The notes: a model not told the origin generated them from the letters alone. A stretch of DNA of 64,000 bases from Laspinema olomoucense D3b (GCF_025370785.1 NZ_JAMXFA010000012.1:62001-126000); one strand, 5' to 3'. Shown: positions 19,192-29,558, counted from the first letter of the stretch. A program made the numbers and translations.

Positions 19192-20454
19192 ATGGCAATG
19201 GTCAGCCTCCCCGGACTCCGGGAGATGATCGACAGTATCTCTCAAGAGCGGAATTTACCGAAGCAAGCCGTGCAAGCGGCACTGAGGGAAGCGCTTTTGA
19301 AAGGATACGAGCGCTACAGGCGCACGATTAGCATGGAAAAGATCCATTTCGATGAACACTTTTTTGATAATTTTGAAATCGAACTGGATATTGCAGAAGA
19401 AGGCTTTCGGGTCCTCTCCACGAAGACCATTGTGGAATTGGTCAGTAGTGGGGACCATGAGATTTCCTTAAAAGAGGTTCAGGAAGTCGCCGATGAAGCT
19501 CAACTGGGCGATACAGTGGTTTTGGACGTGACCCCAGACCAACGAGAATTTGGTCGGATGGCCGCGATTCAGACTAAGCAGGTGCTCCAGCAAAAGCTAC
19601 GGGATCAGCAGCGCAAGATCGTGCAGGAAGAGTTTGAGGACTTAGAAAGCACAGTGTTGCAAGGGCGAGTCCTGCGATTCGATCGCCAGTCGGTGATTCT
19701 GGCCGTGAATAGTGGGTTTGGACAACCGGAAGTTGAAGCGGAACTGCCTAAACGGGAACAGTTACCGAATGATAATTATCGCGCCAACACCACCATCAAG
19801 GTTTACTTGAAGAAAGTGCGGGAAGGCCCCAGCCGAGGCCCTCAGTTATTGGTTTCTCGGGCCGATGCTGGATTAGTGGTTTATCTATTTGCCAACGAAG
19901 TGCCGGAAATTGAGGATGAGGTGGTGCGGATTGTTGCCGTAGCGCGGGAAGCCAATCCCCCCTCCCGTCATGTCGGACCCCGGACTAAAATTGCAGTGGA
20001 TACCCTAGAGCGGGATGTGGACCCGGTGGGAGCCTGTATTGGAGCGCGGGGATCGCGGATCCAAGTCGTGGTGAACGAATTACGGGGGGAAAAAATCGAC
20101 GTGATTCGGTGGTCACCGGATCCGGCGACTTATATCGCAAATGCTCTTAGTCCCGCTAAAGTGGATGAAGTGCGCTTGGTGAATCCTGAAGCCAGACAGG
20201 CTCATGTTTTGGTTCCCGAGGATCAGCTAAGTTTGGCGATCGGGAAAGAAGGCCAGAATGTCCGTCTAGCAGCCCGCTTGACGGGGTGGAAAATCGACAT
20301 CAAGGATAGTGCGAAGTACGACTACGATTCTTCTTACGATTCCGCTAGGGTTCAATCTTCCTATGAGGAAGAAGAGGACATGGAGGAGGCAGCAGAGGAG
20401 CTAGACGAGCTAGAGGAAACTTCAACCGCCACTTCAGTGCAAAGAACGGCTTGA
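19192..20454 (+). CDS. nusA: Transcription termination/antitermination factor NusA
   Basis: 420 residues when started at the ATG of MAMVSLPGLREMIDSI, which is preceded by the ribosome-binding sequence ACGGAGG about 8 bases upstream and matches other NusA starts. The longer frame from 19030 runs into a dispersed repeat and is rejected. The RNA-polymerase-binding N-domain (about 3-130, ALREALLKGYERYRR) is followed by an S1 domain (about 135-205) and two KH domains (GACIGARGSRIQVVVNELRG and LAIGKEGQNVRLAARLTGW). An acidic tail ends the protein. It lacks the extra C-terminal repeats of E. coli NusA, as usual outside proteobacteria. It is part of the translation/transcription operon. Confidence 0.97.
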   Translation: MAMVSLPGLREMIDSISQERNLPKQAVQAALREALLKGYERYRRTISMEKIHFDEHFFDNFEIELDIAEEGFRVLSTKTIVELVSSGDHEISLKEVQEVADEAQLGDTVVLDVTPDQREFGRMAAIQTKQVLQQKLRDQQRKIVQEEFEDLESTVLQGRVLRFDRQSVILAVNSGFGQPEVEAELPKREQLPNDNYRANTTIKVYLKKVREGPSRGPQLLVSRADAGLVVYLFANEVPEIEDEVVRIVAVAREANPPSRHVGPRTKIAVDTLERDVDPVGACIGARGSRIQVVVNELRGEKIDVIRWSPDPATYIANALSPAKVDEVRLVNPEARQAHVLVPEDQLSLAIGKEGQNVRLAARLTGWKIDIKDSAKYDYDSSYDSARVQSSYEEEEDMEEAAEELDELEETSTATSVQRTA

Positions 20455-20666
20455 GGTTGAGGGAAAATCGCCCAGGGCGCTTTCAGTCTGGGGGCAGCCT
20501 CCGGGATAACTAAAAGGCATCCAGGGGAACTGGGGGAGGGACAACTCCCAAGGGAGCTTGGAGTAAAGCATTGGCGAAAGACGCTCCAGGGGGAGTTGAT
20601 CCCGCAAGCGTCTGGGGCAAATCCGATTCAAGCCGTCGGAAGGACAAACCGACTCACCGTCATCTC

Positions 20667-20951
20667 ATGGAACCAAACTACCGACGTTGTATTAGTTGCC
20701 GTAAAGTTGCACCGAAAGAAGCCTTCTGGCGTATCGTCAAACTCTACCCATCGGATCAGGTACAATTAGATACGGGTATGGGGCGTTCGGCTTATCTTTG
20801 TCCAGAAGCCTCTTGCCTGAAAACGGCTCAAAAGAAAAATAGACTGGGGCGATCGCTTAAAGCGGCGGTTCCCCCAGAACTGTATTCCAACCTATGGCAA
20901 CGGTTACCCCTGAGCGCTCAATCCGAGCACCGGGCAGCAACCCCAACCTAA
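20667..20951 (+). CDS. ylxR: YlxR family (DUF448) RNA-binding protein
   Basis: About 94 residues from the ATG at MEPNYRRCISCRKVAPK. Upstream in-frame sequence back to a TTG is not conserved-looking, so the ATG is preferred. The DUF448 signature is visible: RRCISCRK, FWRIVK, GRSAYLCPEASCLKTAQKKN and the basic helix LGRSLKAAVP. YlxR is a small basic protein encoded between nusA and infB in many bacteria. It has been described as nucleoid-associated or RNA-binding and linked to RNase P in some species. The context here is the standard one. Confidence 0.92.
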   Translation: MEPNYRRCISCRKVAPKEAFWRIVKLYPSDQVQLDTGMGRSAYLCPEASCLKTAQKKNRLGRSLKAAVPPELYSNLWQRLPLSAQSEHRAATPT

Positions 20952-21357
20952 TAACAACCCCAACTCAATTAGACCTCCCGGAGTTATCCCCCTCCTTTGA
21001 ACCCCAAAAAACAACCCCCCCCTATAGACCCTAACATCCCCAGTTCTATAGAAATTCGTGCAAGACTAGAACAGAAGACACGGTTTCGCCTCAACCGGCG
21101 TGCCGTGCCTGATGTGGGAGACGAGCGTGCGGCTCTCTCGATATGCGGTTGTCCGTTGGTATCCCAGCCGGTCAACAATAACGCCCAAAAAGCCGATGCC
21201 ATTAACGGGTTCTGTCGGTCTCCCGGCGGCGATCGCACTAAAAGACCGGCTCGACCCTCTTCGATTCAAACATTAAGCTTGGGAAAAACCTGAAAACTCA
21301 GCGTTAAAAATCCAAGAATCCACAATCGAAGGGCGGGATCCGCCGTTCGGAGGTTTT
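20952..21357 (+). other. ylxR-infB gap (406 bases), no convincing gene
   Basis: It contains an open frame (20997-21293) without recognisable domain, biased composition or clear ribosome-binding site. It probably forms the infB leader. GGAGG stands a few bases before the infB start. Confidence 0.5.
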
Positions 21358-24300
21358 ATGAACAACGGAAAAGTGAGAATATACGAGTTATCACGGGAAT
21401 TGAATTTGGAAAACAGAGACATTTTGGCAGTTTGCGAACAACTGAACATTCCAGTTAAAAGCCACAGTAGTACCATCTCAGAAGATGAGGCCCAGCGCAT
21501 CGAAAAATTTGTCATGAATCATCCAGAAAAAGCGAATGGAGCCGCCAAAACCAAAGAAAAACAAGCGGCCTCCGAACTGGGAAACCCCTCAAACGCTAAG
21601 AAAAAACAGGAAATTTTGGAAATCCGAAAACAACCTTACCGCAATAATAACAATCAAGTTGGGGGACAAACCCTATTAGAAGACAGTGCCTTCCCCAATG
21701 CCCACAGCTCATCCGATGCCAATCAAAATAAGCAGATGATGTTGAATCGACCTGTGCGTAGTAACGACAGCGATCCCAGTCTACCGGACTCCCAAAACCT
21801 CGAAGAGGAATTCTCAGCTCAGGATGAGGCCAATACCCCGGCCCTCGCCCCAGAGCGCAATCCAGAGCGGGTCTCGGAACCCCAAGGGGACCACAGAGAC
21901 GGAAATAATCCGCTCTCTGAGGAAGAATTGCAAGAACTGCAAGCTCCCCCCGTCCGCCCCGTCCGCTCCTCTGACCGGAAAATTGAGTCTGGTAAATTGG
22001 ACCGACCTGTACTCAAACCCCTGTCCAAGAAAGACGACAGCCCCTCCCCAGTGGTGGCGAAAACTCCTAGCCCCACTAGCCCAGGAGCGCCGCGTGCAGC
22101 CAAGCCCGCTGCTCCCTCTCGTCCCTCTCCCTCCGCGCCCTCTGCGCCGACCCCCTCGGTCAGTAAGGAAGGCGATTCCCGTCGAGAAAGTCCCCAGGCT
22201 GGAATTGCACCTAAGCCTAAACCTGTAACGGAACTCGTCCGCCCCCGTCGCTCCGGGGAAGGTGATACGGCTATTGCCAAAGCCAAGGATTTGCGCGATC
22301 GCGCCTCGTCGGATGAAGATATCTCTACCACTGAGGCCGAACCCTTCGTAGAGGACGATAACGAAACTCCACGTCCTCAACTGAAAGCTCCCCCTCGTCC
22401 TCCCAAGCGTTTGAAAAAACGCAAGGAAGAAGAAGACGAGATGCAAGACTTAGATGAAAAAGCAGGTAAGGGCCTTACCAAATCTAAGCGGCGACTCAAG
22501 CCTCTGGCCGATGAAGATGATGATGATTATGAAAGCGATTTAGATACGGATGAATCGTCAGATACCGCTCTGAGCCTGTCGATCGCCCGTCCGCCTAAAC
22601 CCAAAACTGCCCCGGCTCCCCGGACTAGCACCATCATCACCGCCCGTCAAACCAAAAAACCGAATACCAATCGCGACTCTTCGGGCAGTAGTAAATCTCG
22701 GGGCCGTCGTCAAGAAAAAACTGAGAAAAAAGAACGTCCAGACCATATTGTCATCACTCAAGCGATGACCGTGCGAGAACTGGCTAATGCCCTGGCTGTT
22801 CCGGAAACCGATATCGTCAAAACCCTCTTCTTCAAAGGAATTGCGGTTAACATTACTCAAACCCTCGATATTCCCTCGGCCAAAATGGTCGCCGAAGAAC
22901 TAGAGGTCACCGTCGAGATCGCTGTCGCCGAATCCGAAGCGAAAAAGGTCAGCGAGATGATCGATATCAGCGACCTGGAAAGCCTCCAGATTCGTCCGCC
23001 AGTGGTCACGATTATGGGCCACGTGGACCACGGGAAAACTACCCTCCTCGACTCCATCCGCAAAACGAAGGTGGCCCAAGGAGAAGCTGGTGGGATTACC
23101 CAACATATCGGGGCCTATCATGTGGATGTGGAACATAAAGGCAAGATGCACCAAGTCGTCTTCCTGGATACTCCAGGTCACGAAGCCTTTACCGCCATGC
23201 GTGCTCGCGGGACCCGGGTGACGGATATTGCCGTTCTGGTGGTCGCTGCCGATGATGGGGTCCAACCTCAAACCATTGAGGCCATCAGCCATGCGAAAGC
23301 GGCTCAAGTGCCAATTGTGGTCGCCATCAACAAAATTGACAAGATGGACTCCGACTTAAACCGCGTTAAGCAGGAACTAATGAATTACGGTCTGGTCCCC
23401 GAAGAATTCGGCGGCGACACGATTATGGTTCCCGTGAGTGCGATTCAAGGGCAGAATTTGGATACTCTGCTAGAGATGATTATCTTGGTGGCAGAAATCG
23501 AAGAAATCTCGGCTAACCCCAATCGCGCTGCGAAAGGGACCGTGATTGAGGCCCATTTGGATAAAGCTCGGGGTCCGGTGGCTACCCTGCTGGTACAAAA
23601 TGGCACCCTGCATATAGGGGATATTTTGGTCGCAGGCTCCACAATGGGTAAAGTCCGGGCAATGGTGGGCGATCGCGGCGATCGCGTAGAAGTCGCTACC
23701 CCTTCCTTTGCTGTCGAAGTCTTGGGCTTAAACGAGGTCCCCTCTGCCGGGGATGAGTTCGATGTCTTCCCGAATGAAAAAGATGCTCGGGCCGTTGCCG
23801 ACGATCGCGCCGATGTCAATCGCGAAACTCGTCTCAATCAAGCCCTCAACTCTCGTCGGGTCACCCTCAACAGCCTCAGCGCTCGTGCTCAAGAAGGTCA
23901 GTTGAAAGAACTCAACCTGATTCTAAAAGCCGACGTTCAAGGCTCCATCGAAGCCATCATTGGCTCCTTAAAACAACTTCCTCAAAATGAGGTGCAAGTT
24001 CGCGTCCTGTTGGCTGCTCCTGGAGAAGTCTCCGAAACAGATGTTGACCTGGCTGCCGCTTCTGATGCGGTCATTGTTGGATTTAACACCACCTTCGCCA
24101 GCGGTGCACGTCAGGCAGCTGACCGCGCTGGGGTTGATGTTCGCGAGTACAACATCATCTATAACCTGCTCGATGATATCCAAGCAGCAATGGAAGGTCT
24201 GCTGGATCCTGAATTGATTGAGGAACCCCTCGGTCAGGCAGAAGTCCGGGTGGTCTTCCAAATCGGTCGCGGTGCCGTCGCAGGCTGTTATGTGCTCTCC

Positions 24301-24522
24301 GGTAAAATGATCCGTAACTGTAAGGTGCGGGTTCATCGCAAGGGAGAGGTCATCTATGAAGGTGCTCTCGACTCTCTCAAACGGGTTAAGGATGATGCCA
24401 AGGAAGTCAATAGTGGCTTTGAATGCGGTATCGGTATTGATAAGTTCAGTACCTGGCTCGAAGGAGACACGATCGAAGCCTATCGGATGGTCACCAAGCG
24501 CCGCACTCTTACTCCCGCTTAA
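21358..24522 (+). CDS. infB: Translation initiation factor IF-2
   Basis: 1054 residues, in the usual range for cyanobacteria with their long N-terminal extension. Residues 1-50 form a first IF2_N domain ([20 protein letters not shown]). About 60-455 is a low-complexity, Pro/Lys/Arg/Asp-rich linker, and a second IF2_N domain follows ([20 protein letters not shown]). The GTPase domain from about residue 545 has [16 protein letters not shown] and NKID. The beta-barrel and C-terminal domains that bind initiator tRNA follow ([20 protein letters not shown]). It promotes fMet-tRNA binding and subunit joining. GGAGG lies close before the ATG. A low-complexity tail membrane protein gene follows, as in related genomes. 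Confidence 0.98.
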   Translation: MNNGKVRIYELSRELNLENRDILAVCEQLNIPVKSHSSTISEDEAQRIEKFVMNHPEKANGAAKTKEKQAASELGNPSNAKKKQEILEIRKQPYRNNNNQVGGQTLLEDSAFPNAHSSSDANQNKQMMLNRPVRSNDSDPSLPDSQNLEEEFSAQDEANTPALAPERNPERVSEPQGDHRDGNNPLSEEELQELQAPPVRPVRSSDRKIESGKLDRPVLKPLSKKDDSPSPVVAKTPSPTSPGAPRAAKPAAPSRPSPSAPSAPTPSVSKEGDSRRESPQAGIAPKPKPVTELVRPRRSGEGDTAIAKAKDLRDRASSDEDISTTEAEPFVEDDNETPRPQLKAPPRPPKRLKKRKEEEDEMQDLDEKAGKGLTKSKRRLKPLADEDDDDYESDLDTDESSDTALSLSIARPPKPKTAPAPRTSTIITARQTKKPNTNRDSSGSSKSRGRRQEKTEKKERPDHIVITQAMTVRELANALAVPETDIVKTLFFKGIAVNITQTLDIPSAKMVAEELEVTVEIAVAESEAKKVSEMIDISDLESLQIRPPVVTIMGHVDHGKTTLLDSIRKTKVAQGEAGGITQHIGAYHVDVEHKGKMHQVVFLDTPGHEAFTAMRARGTRVTDIAVLVVAADDGVQPQTIEAISHAKAAQVPIVVAINKIDKMDSDLNRVKQELMNYGLVPEEFGGDTIMVPVSAIQGQNLDTLLEMIILVAEIEEISANPNRAAKGTVIEAHLDKARGPVATLLVQNGTLHIGDILVAGSTMGKVRAMVGDRGDRVEVATPSFAVEVLGLNEVPSAGDEFDVFPNEKDARAVADDRADVNRETRLNQALNSRRVTLNSLSARAQEGQLKELNLILKADVQGSIEAIIGSLKQLPQNEVQVRVLLAAPGEVSETDVDLAAASDAVIVGFNTTFASGARQAADRAGVDVREYNIIYNLLDDIQAAMEGLLDPELIEEPLGQAEVRVVFQIGRGAVAGCYVLSGKMIRNCKVRVHRKGEVIYEGALDSLKRVKDDAKEVNSGFECGIGIDKFSTWLEGDTIEAYRMVTKRRTLTPA

Positions 24523-24565
24523 CGGTGGACAGACAGTGTCACCGCTTAAGGGTGAAGGGTAAAGG

Positions 24566-24720
24566 AGATTGGTCATTGGTCATTGGTCATTGGTCTTATG
24601 TCATTGGTCATTGGTCGTTGGTCCTTGGTCGTTGGTCTTATGTCATTGGTTCGGGGTTGGTGAGTCTTCAACAATCCAAAGGACAAAGGACATAAGACAT
24701 AAGACCAATGACAAATGACA
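24566..24720. repeat. 7-nt-periodic repeat tract with opposed arms, second copy
   Basis: GGTCATT/GGTCGTT heptamers on the left, then complementary GACCAATGACAAATGACA-type units on the right, with TTATGTC/GACATAAG insertions. It lies about 45 bases past the infB stop, matching the placement of the tract at 17600. Confidence 0.8.
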
Positions 24721-24793
24721 TCGGGTCATTTGCCATCCTTCCCCCTTCATCCTTCATCCCTGATTCGTCGTTCCTCATCTTTAACATCGGTTC

Positions 24794-25474
24794 ATGGTGT
24801 CTTTTCGTTCTGATCCCTATTTTTGGATTCATCTAGCGGGTGTGGCGGCGGTCCCCCTGTTTCTGGAACTGACTTGGGTCGGTTTGTCCGTGGGTGACCC
24901 TCTGTTCTCGGGTGGTTTGGAATTGCTGTTGGTTGCGGCAGTGGGCCTGTTGCCCCTGTTGTGGATGCAATGGACGCGCCCCTTCTATATTTTTAGTTTG
25001 CTATTTGTGGCGATCGCCCCCCAGTATCTGACCGAAGAACAACGACGGATCCTCAGCTTATTTTTAAGAGCCCGGAACCGTTGGCTGGCCCTCTTGGTTC
25101 CGGTGGGATTAGTGGCCATTCTCTGGAATCTTTATCTGTGGTCCCCCGTTGCTGCGGGGATTGCTGCTTATTTACCCCAATCGCATCTTTTAGGACTGGC
25201 GATCGCAGCCCTTGGCTTTTTCGGCGCTAATCTCTTTTTACAGGTCCCCATTAGCGTCCTCGCCGTCTTGCTCACCCCAGAACCTATCTTTGCCGCCACA
25301 TCCCCCGTTCCTGTGGACCAACTTCCCCGGACCTTTACAATCCCCGGATGGAAAGTCCAGAAAATTTTACCCCTACCCCCCATCCCGGTCGAATTGGCTT
25401 CCCCTCAACCCCTTTCTGACCCCATCCCGCCCCCGGTGGACTCTCCGGTTCCCCCTGAAAATTCGGAACCCTAA
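24794..25474 (+). CDS. Low-complexity tail membrane protein
   Basis: 226 residues with about four hydrophobic segments (about 12-32, 40-60, 96-125, 130-165). The C-terminal tail from about 195 is made almost only of Pro, Ser, Val and Asp. This architecture and its position after infB match a cyanobacterial family that carries this descriptive name. Function is unknown. The conserved stretch APQYLTEEQRRILSLFLRAR lies between membrane segments. The ATG follows a repeat tract, so it may have its own promoter rather than read-through from infB. Confidence 0.82.
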   Translation: MVSFRSDPYFWIHLAGVAAVPLFLELTWVGLSVGDPLFSGGLELLLVAAVGLLPLLWMQWTRPFYIFSLLFVAIAPQYLTEEQRRILSLFLRARNRWLALLVPVGLVAILWNLYLWSPVAAGIAAYLPQSHLLGLAIAALGFFGANLFLQVPISVLAVLLTPEPIFAATSPVPVDQLPRTFTIPGWKVQKILPLPPIPVELASPQPLSDPIPPPVDSPVPPENSEP

Positions 25475-25516
25475 CCCCACATGGCACTTCGTCAGATGCT
25501 GTTTCAAAGGAGTGTG

Positions 25517-25553
25517 AGCATCGTGCTTCGCTGACTACAACCGTAGTGAACCC
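25517..25553 (+). other. Nested hairpin downstream of the low-complexity tail gene
   Basis: Outer stem AGCATCG/CGATGCT and inner stem ACTAC/GTAGT, with no T run. It may be a terminator without T tract or a dispersed hairpin. Confidence 0.3.
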
Positions 25554-25712
25554 GATGCTGGCACTTCTTCATCCTTCCTCATGACTTAGACGACTCTATA
25601 AATGCCCCCCGATAAAAAAGTAGAGCCGCCAAATTTAGCGTCTCTAAAAAGGTTTAAAACCTTGAAATTAAACTCGGGTTTCTTCAGCCTAAATTAATTT
25701 TATTCTTCCCCT

Positions 25713-26267
25713 TTAAAACGGTAACTTGTCCAGAAAACTCAGCTTGTCATAGACTCGTATTAAACTCGCCACATCCACTTCTATAGTCTGTGCGGGGTAA
25801 TTTTCAATCAATTCCACCACACTAATCTGCCCATCTTCTGCTGCTGACAGAACCAAGGAAGCACGCAGAGCCTGCCCGCTCAACTGGCCCGAAGGGGTCT
25901 GAATCATGTCCCCCATTTCATCTAACACGCGCTTACCCAGACGATGATTCAGCGCCTGATCCAAAAATTCTGGACTCAGGGAAATTGAGCGGTTTAAATG
26001 ATTCCGAACCTCATCCGGGTTTTGACTAGATAACCGGATATACGATCGCAACGAGAAAGACAGATCTCCCGTCTCAGCAAACCTAGATAAGTCAGCCACA
26101 GAGACAGGTGCACGCATGGGTCCATACTTGAGAATAATTTCTTCAGCCGCAGTAGCGCTGTTTGGGGAAAGCATTCCTTCCCCCACTCCCACTAGAGCAA
26201 TCCCCAGAGTTCCCACCTGGATAATCCGACGCAAAACAGACAACATGGATAGGCGCATTTTTACCAT
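25713..26267 (-). CDS. Secreted DUF1400 domain protein (short form)
   Basis: 184 residues with a signal peptide (basic start, hydrophobic 16-30, cleavage near SATAAEE). The rest matches the DUF1400 pattern: EEIILKYGPMRAPVSVADLS, FAETGDLSFSLRSYI and LSPEFLDQALNHRLGKRVLD. In many cyanobacteria this domain is N-terminal to an alpha/beta hydrolase; here the protein ends after the domain, so it is a stand-alone form, probably periplasmic. The role is unknown. It is divergent from the SLH beta-helix gene at 26651. Confidence 0.8.
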   Translation of the reverse strand: MVKMRLSMLSVLRRIIQVGTLGIALVGVGEGMLSPNSATAAEEIILKYGPMRAPVSVADLSRFAETGDLSFSLRSYIRLSSQNPDEVRNHLNRSISLSPEFLDQALNHRLGKRVLDEMGDMIQTPSGQLSGQALRASLVLSAAEDGQISVVELIENYPAQTIEVDVASLIRVYDKLSFLDKLPF

Positions 26268-26650
26268 TTTAATAGATGAGTTTACCGACTAAAGACGAGG
26301 AATTGATAGAAGAGGTTTCGGGCTTGGTAAAGGAGATTCCCTTTGAGTTTTAATCCCCTAAACCGCTTGGAATTTTCCTAAAACCCCCAGTCAAATTTCC
26401 CGGAAAACAACAGGAATGAACGAGTTGATTGAATCAGAATTAAGTCTGAAGGAGATACATCCAGGCAGGAGGGGATAACCGGCAGAAGAAAGCGGCTTTT
26501 TGGCCATTTATTTGCGGCCAAGCCAGCCTGAATCTTGTGAAAAACCGGGGTTGGTCTTCCCTCTACTGTAGCGGCCTCCTAGGGATTTAATTTCATGGCC
26601 ACTGCGTTAATGTAAGCGCCTGTGGGGTTAACCTAAGTCTAACAACTTTC
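26268..26650. other. Divergent intergenic region
   Basis: 383 bases between two genes transcribed away from each other, so it must hold both promoters. I see no gene, clear operator or riboswitch. A degenerate ACCGGGGTT repeat fragment lies near 26540. Confidence 0.4.
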
Positions 26651-28339
26651 ATGTTTTACCAGAGTAGGACTCATCAGCAGATGATCAAGCGACTTTCTTC
26701 TTTCAGGTTACAACCCGCGAGTTTGGAGCAGGGTCCCGTGACCCAGAAATTTAGCCTGACCCTGGTAACCGCCCTGGTTTTGGGGGTGGGAGTAGTGGCT
26801 GTTCCCGGATCCTGGGCCAACATGGTCCCCCGGATGCCACAGTCCTCGGGAGTGCAGACGGCCCAAATTCCGGCGAATGCTAGAGTTGTCTATGTTAATC
26901 CGGTCTTAGGGAGCGATCGCCCTGATGCAGGCACCACTGAAGAGGCTGCTTATCAGAGTATTACTTATGCCCTCTCCCAAGCCACCCCGGGCACGGTGAT
27001 TCAGTTGGCCCCTGGAAGTTACACCAAGGACACCGAAACTTTTCCTCTGACCCTCCGCCCGGGGGTCATTCTGCGCGGGGATGAAGATAAGAAAGGGCAG
27101 AACGTGCGGATTATTGGCGGTGGTAGCTTTAGCAGTCCCACCTTTGCAGTTCAAAGTGTAGCAATTGTCACCGCCACCGATAGCACGATCGCCGGGGTCG
27201 GGGTAACCAACCCTAACACCCGGGGAACTGGCATCTGGATCGAATCGGGAGCAGCAACGATTCGTAATAGTACCTTTACCAGTAATCTGCGCGAGGGCAT
27301 TTTTGTCACGGGGACTTCCACGCCCTTGATTGAAAATAACGTCTTTAGCGAAAACGATGGGAATGGGATTTCCATTGCGCGATCGGCAAAAGGGGAAGTT
27401 CGGGGAAATGTCTTTCAGGACACGGGTTTTGGCTTGGCGATCGGGGATTCATCCGCCCCAATGATTGTGGATAACCGGATTCTACAAAATATTGATGGGG
27501 TGGTGGTGTCCAATTCGGCAAAACCGATCTTTCGCAATAACGTGATTGAGAATAATGAACGGGATGGGATTGTGGTGATCGGGGATGCGTTGCCCGATTT
27601 AGGGACTGCCGAATCGGAAGGCAAAAATTACATCCGGGGTAACACCCGCTATGACCTTTATAATGCCACCCGCACCAATACAATTTTGGCGGTGGGGAAT
27701 GATATTGATGGTAGTCGAATCTCCGGGGCGGTGGAGTTTGTAGCGACAACGATCGCCGCAGGATTTCGAGATATTGGGGGTCACTGGGCGCAACCTTATA
27801 TTGAAGCGTTGGCGGCTAAAGGGGTGATTGCGGGATTTAATGATGGGACATTTCGTCCGAATGAGCGGGTGACCCGTGCGCAGTTTGCGGCGATCGTGAA
27901 TAAGGCATTTACCCCGCGATCGAATCAGGCTTGTTCGGCGTTTTCCGATGTCCGAAGTAATTTCTGGGGCTTTGAGGCGATTCAAACGGCTTGTCGAGGA
28001 GGGTTTTTAGCGGGATACCCGGGAAATGAGTTCCGCCCGGAACAGCAGATTCCTCGGGTTCAGGTGCTTGTGGCCCTAGCCAGTGGGTTGGGATTACGTT
28101 CTGAGAATATGGGGGTGTTATCGGTGTTTTCGGATACGAGTGGGATTCCGGATTGGGCGCAGTCGGCGATCGCCGGGGCGACGGAAAGCGGCTTAGTCGT
28201 AAATTATCCGATTCGCGATCGCCTCAATCCCAGCCAAGAGGCAACCCGCGCCGATGTTGCGGCATTTGTTTACCAAGCTTTAGTTAATGCCGGTCAAGCC
28301 GAGGCGATCGCCTCTCCTTATCTGGTGATGGCTCCTTAA
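26651..28339 (+). CDS. Secreted DUF1565/parallel beta-helix protein with C-terminal SLH domains
   Basis: 562 residues. A signal peptide lies at about 30-56 (LVTALVLGVGVVAVPGSWA); a start at the second Met (MIKRLSS) is possible. DUF1565 (RVVYVNPVLGSDRPDAGTTE, APGSYTKDTETFPLTLRPGV) leads into right-handed beta-helix repeats (about 170-330: NNVFSENDGNGIS, DNRILQNIDGVVV, NNVIENNERDGIV). Three SLH units follow (about 375-430, 438-490, 497-550), for example FRDIGGHWAQPYIEALAAKG. SLH domains tether proteins to the cell wall, and beta-helices often bind or cut polysaccharides. The target is unknown. A perfect palindrome that can act as terminator follows. Confidence 0.92.
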   Translation: MFYQSRTHQQMIKRLSSFRLQPASLEQGPVTQKFSLTLVTALVLGVGVVAVPGSWANMVPRMPQSSGVQTAQIPANARVVYVNPVLGSDRPDAGTTEEAAYQSITYALSQATPGTVIQLAPGSYTKDTETFPLTLRPGVILRGDEDKKGQNVRIIGGGSFSSPTFAVQSVAIVTATDSTIAGVGVTNPNTRGTGIWIESGAATIRNSTFTSNLREGIFVTGTSTPLIENNVFSENDGNGISIARSAKGEVRGNVFQDTGFGLAIGDSSAPMIVDNRILQNIDGVVVSNSAKPIFRNNVIENNERDGIVVIGDALPDLGTAESEGKNYIRGNTRYDLYNATRTNTILAVGNDIDGSRISGAVEFVATTIAAGFRDIGGHWAQPYIEALAAKGVIAGFNDGTFRPNERVTRAQFAAIVNKAFTPRSNQACSAFSDVRSNFWGFEAIQTACRGGFLAGYPGNEFRPEQQIPRVQVLVALASGLGLRSENMGVLSVFSDTSGIPDWAQSAIAGATESGLVVNYPIRDRLNPSQEATRADVAAFVYQALVNAGQAEAIASPYLVMAP

Positions 28340-28360
28340 TTTGGGCCAACAGGTTCAAAG

Positions 28361-28402
28361 GGAAAGCGCCGGTTGCTGCGATCGCAGCAACCGGCGCTTT
28401 CC
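28361..28402. terminator. 42-bp perfect palindrome centred on a HIP1 site, probable terminator
   Basis: GGAAAGCGCCGG at one end and CCGGCGCTTTCC at the other, with TGCGATCGCA at the centre; all 21 base pairs match. It starts 22 bases after the stop at 28339, so a terminator role is likely. The remaining sequence to 28806 shows no gene. Confidence 0.75.
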
Positions 28403-28806
28403 TTATCTTTAAGGTTTTATGTTTAGGGTCTTTATATTGGCTGACCCCATTTGAACTTTATGGATTTGATTATGACCGAAATTTTGGTAGACCTAGAATT
28501 TCGTAATCTTTTCTTTAGATTTATACTCAGGGAACCACTCCCGATTTTTAAAAAATTTTTAATTATAAGCTCCATTGCCCTCAATGGATAGTGTTCTTAG
28601 GAAGATTTTACCTCACGGGCAAGTGCAGGAGAAATTAGATATTCTTATCAAGGGATCAGAAACATTTAAGAGAAACCCACCGGGGGAGCATTAACAGCGC
28701 TAAGCCAGAAAAAGACTTGATCCGCACAAATGGTCCCCAGCACGGTAGAGTAAAAGCGCGATCGTCCTCCCCACTGGAGCGGAACAATCGAGCATTGGCA
28801 GCGACT

Positions 28807-29136
28807 TCAGTCTGACTTTTCTAACCGAAAGAGCCACACCATTAGGGCGATAATCCCAAGTTGCAAAGCAAAATTAGGCAGTGCCGAACCAACTTCCCGA
28901 CCTGCTAATAGTTGCGCCAGAAACACAAAAGCGCCAATGCCACCGGAGGCTCCACAGACTAGGTAAACAAATTTACGCAGTCCCTTATAGGGCGCAGCAG
29001 CTTCAGCCCTTAACCGAGCATATTTTTCCGGCGGGAGGGATTCTTTACCCCGGGGTGTAGGGTTGCCAGAAGGAGGGCGGGTGGGATCCGAACTGCGGGA
29101 GGACCCGGTAGGGGAATCGGGAGTTTGATCAGCCAT
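28807..29136 (-). CDS. DUF3493 membrane protein
   Basis: 109 residues. A disordered N-terminus rich in Ser/Pro (1-35) precedes the DUF3493 signature PEKYARLRAEAAAPYKGLRK, then two membrane segments (about 57-78 and 85-103). DUF3493 is found in cyanobacteria and plants, including a plastid protein linked to photosystem II accumulation, so a thylakoid role is plausible but unproven here. No operon partner. Confidence 0.87.
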   Translation of the reverse strand: MADQTPDSPTGSSRSSDPTRPPSGNPTPRGKESLPPEKYARLRAEAAAPYKGLRKFVYLVCGASGGIGAFVFLAQLLAGREVGSALPNFALQLGIIALMVWLFRLEKSD

Positions 29137-29282
29137 AAGACTTACAAAAACAAAGGGTTGAGGTTCGCCTTTCCATTATCCAAAACAATGGGGTTCTCGG
29201 AACCCCAGGGGGCAAGAGCTTACAACGGCAGGGTTTTTACGCTCATGGTGATTTGCCTTACTATTAACTGCACCTGATGGTT

Positions 29283-29558
29283 CCCTCCCCTGTGTCTTGG
29301 TCCGGGTTAGGGTGGGGTCCACGCGCGATCGCGCTTGCGCGTAGAATGGGTGGGTCAAGGGTCCAAAGGGTCCACGCACAATCGCGCTTGCGCGTAGAAA
29401 GAAGTTGGACCAGCCTCCAGAAAGGTGCGGTAAGCGGAGCTATCCCGTAGGGAATCGCCTCCTTATGAGTGTGTGAGGTAGCGGTAAGCGGAAGCTCTCC
29501 CGTAGGGAATCGCCCAAGAAGAACCCCACCCTAACCCGGACCAAGACACAGGGGAGGG
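29283..29558. repeat. Composite repeat: 36-bp perfect inverted repeats around 204 bases
   Basis: Both arms (29283-29318 and 29523-29558) carry CCCTCCCCTGTGTCTTGG on opposite strands and end in GGGTTAGGGTGGGGT. Inside are two direct copies of a GTCCACGC...GCGCTTGCGCGTAGAA unit (about 29317-29346 and 29368-29399) and two of a GCGGTAAGCGGA...CCCGTAGGGAATCGCC unit. It looks like a non-coding mobile element or stacked dispersed repeats. The rest of 29137-29798 has no convincing gene. Confidence 0.85.

Noticed and set aside
20997-21293. 98-residue reading frame between ylxR and infB
   Set aside because: No family features and arginine/proline-biased composition; kept only as leader region.
21814-22446. 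210-residue minus-strand frame opposite infB
   Set aside because: It is the antisense of the low-complexity linker of IF-2.
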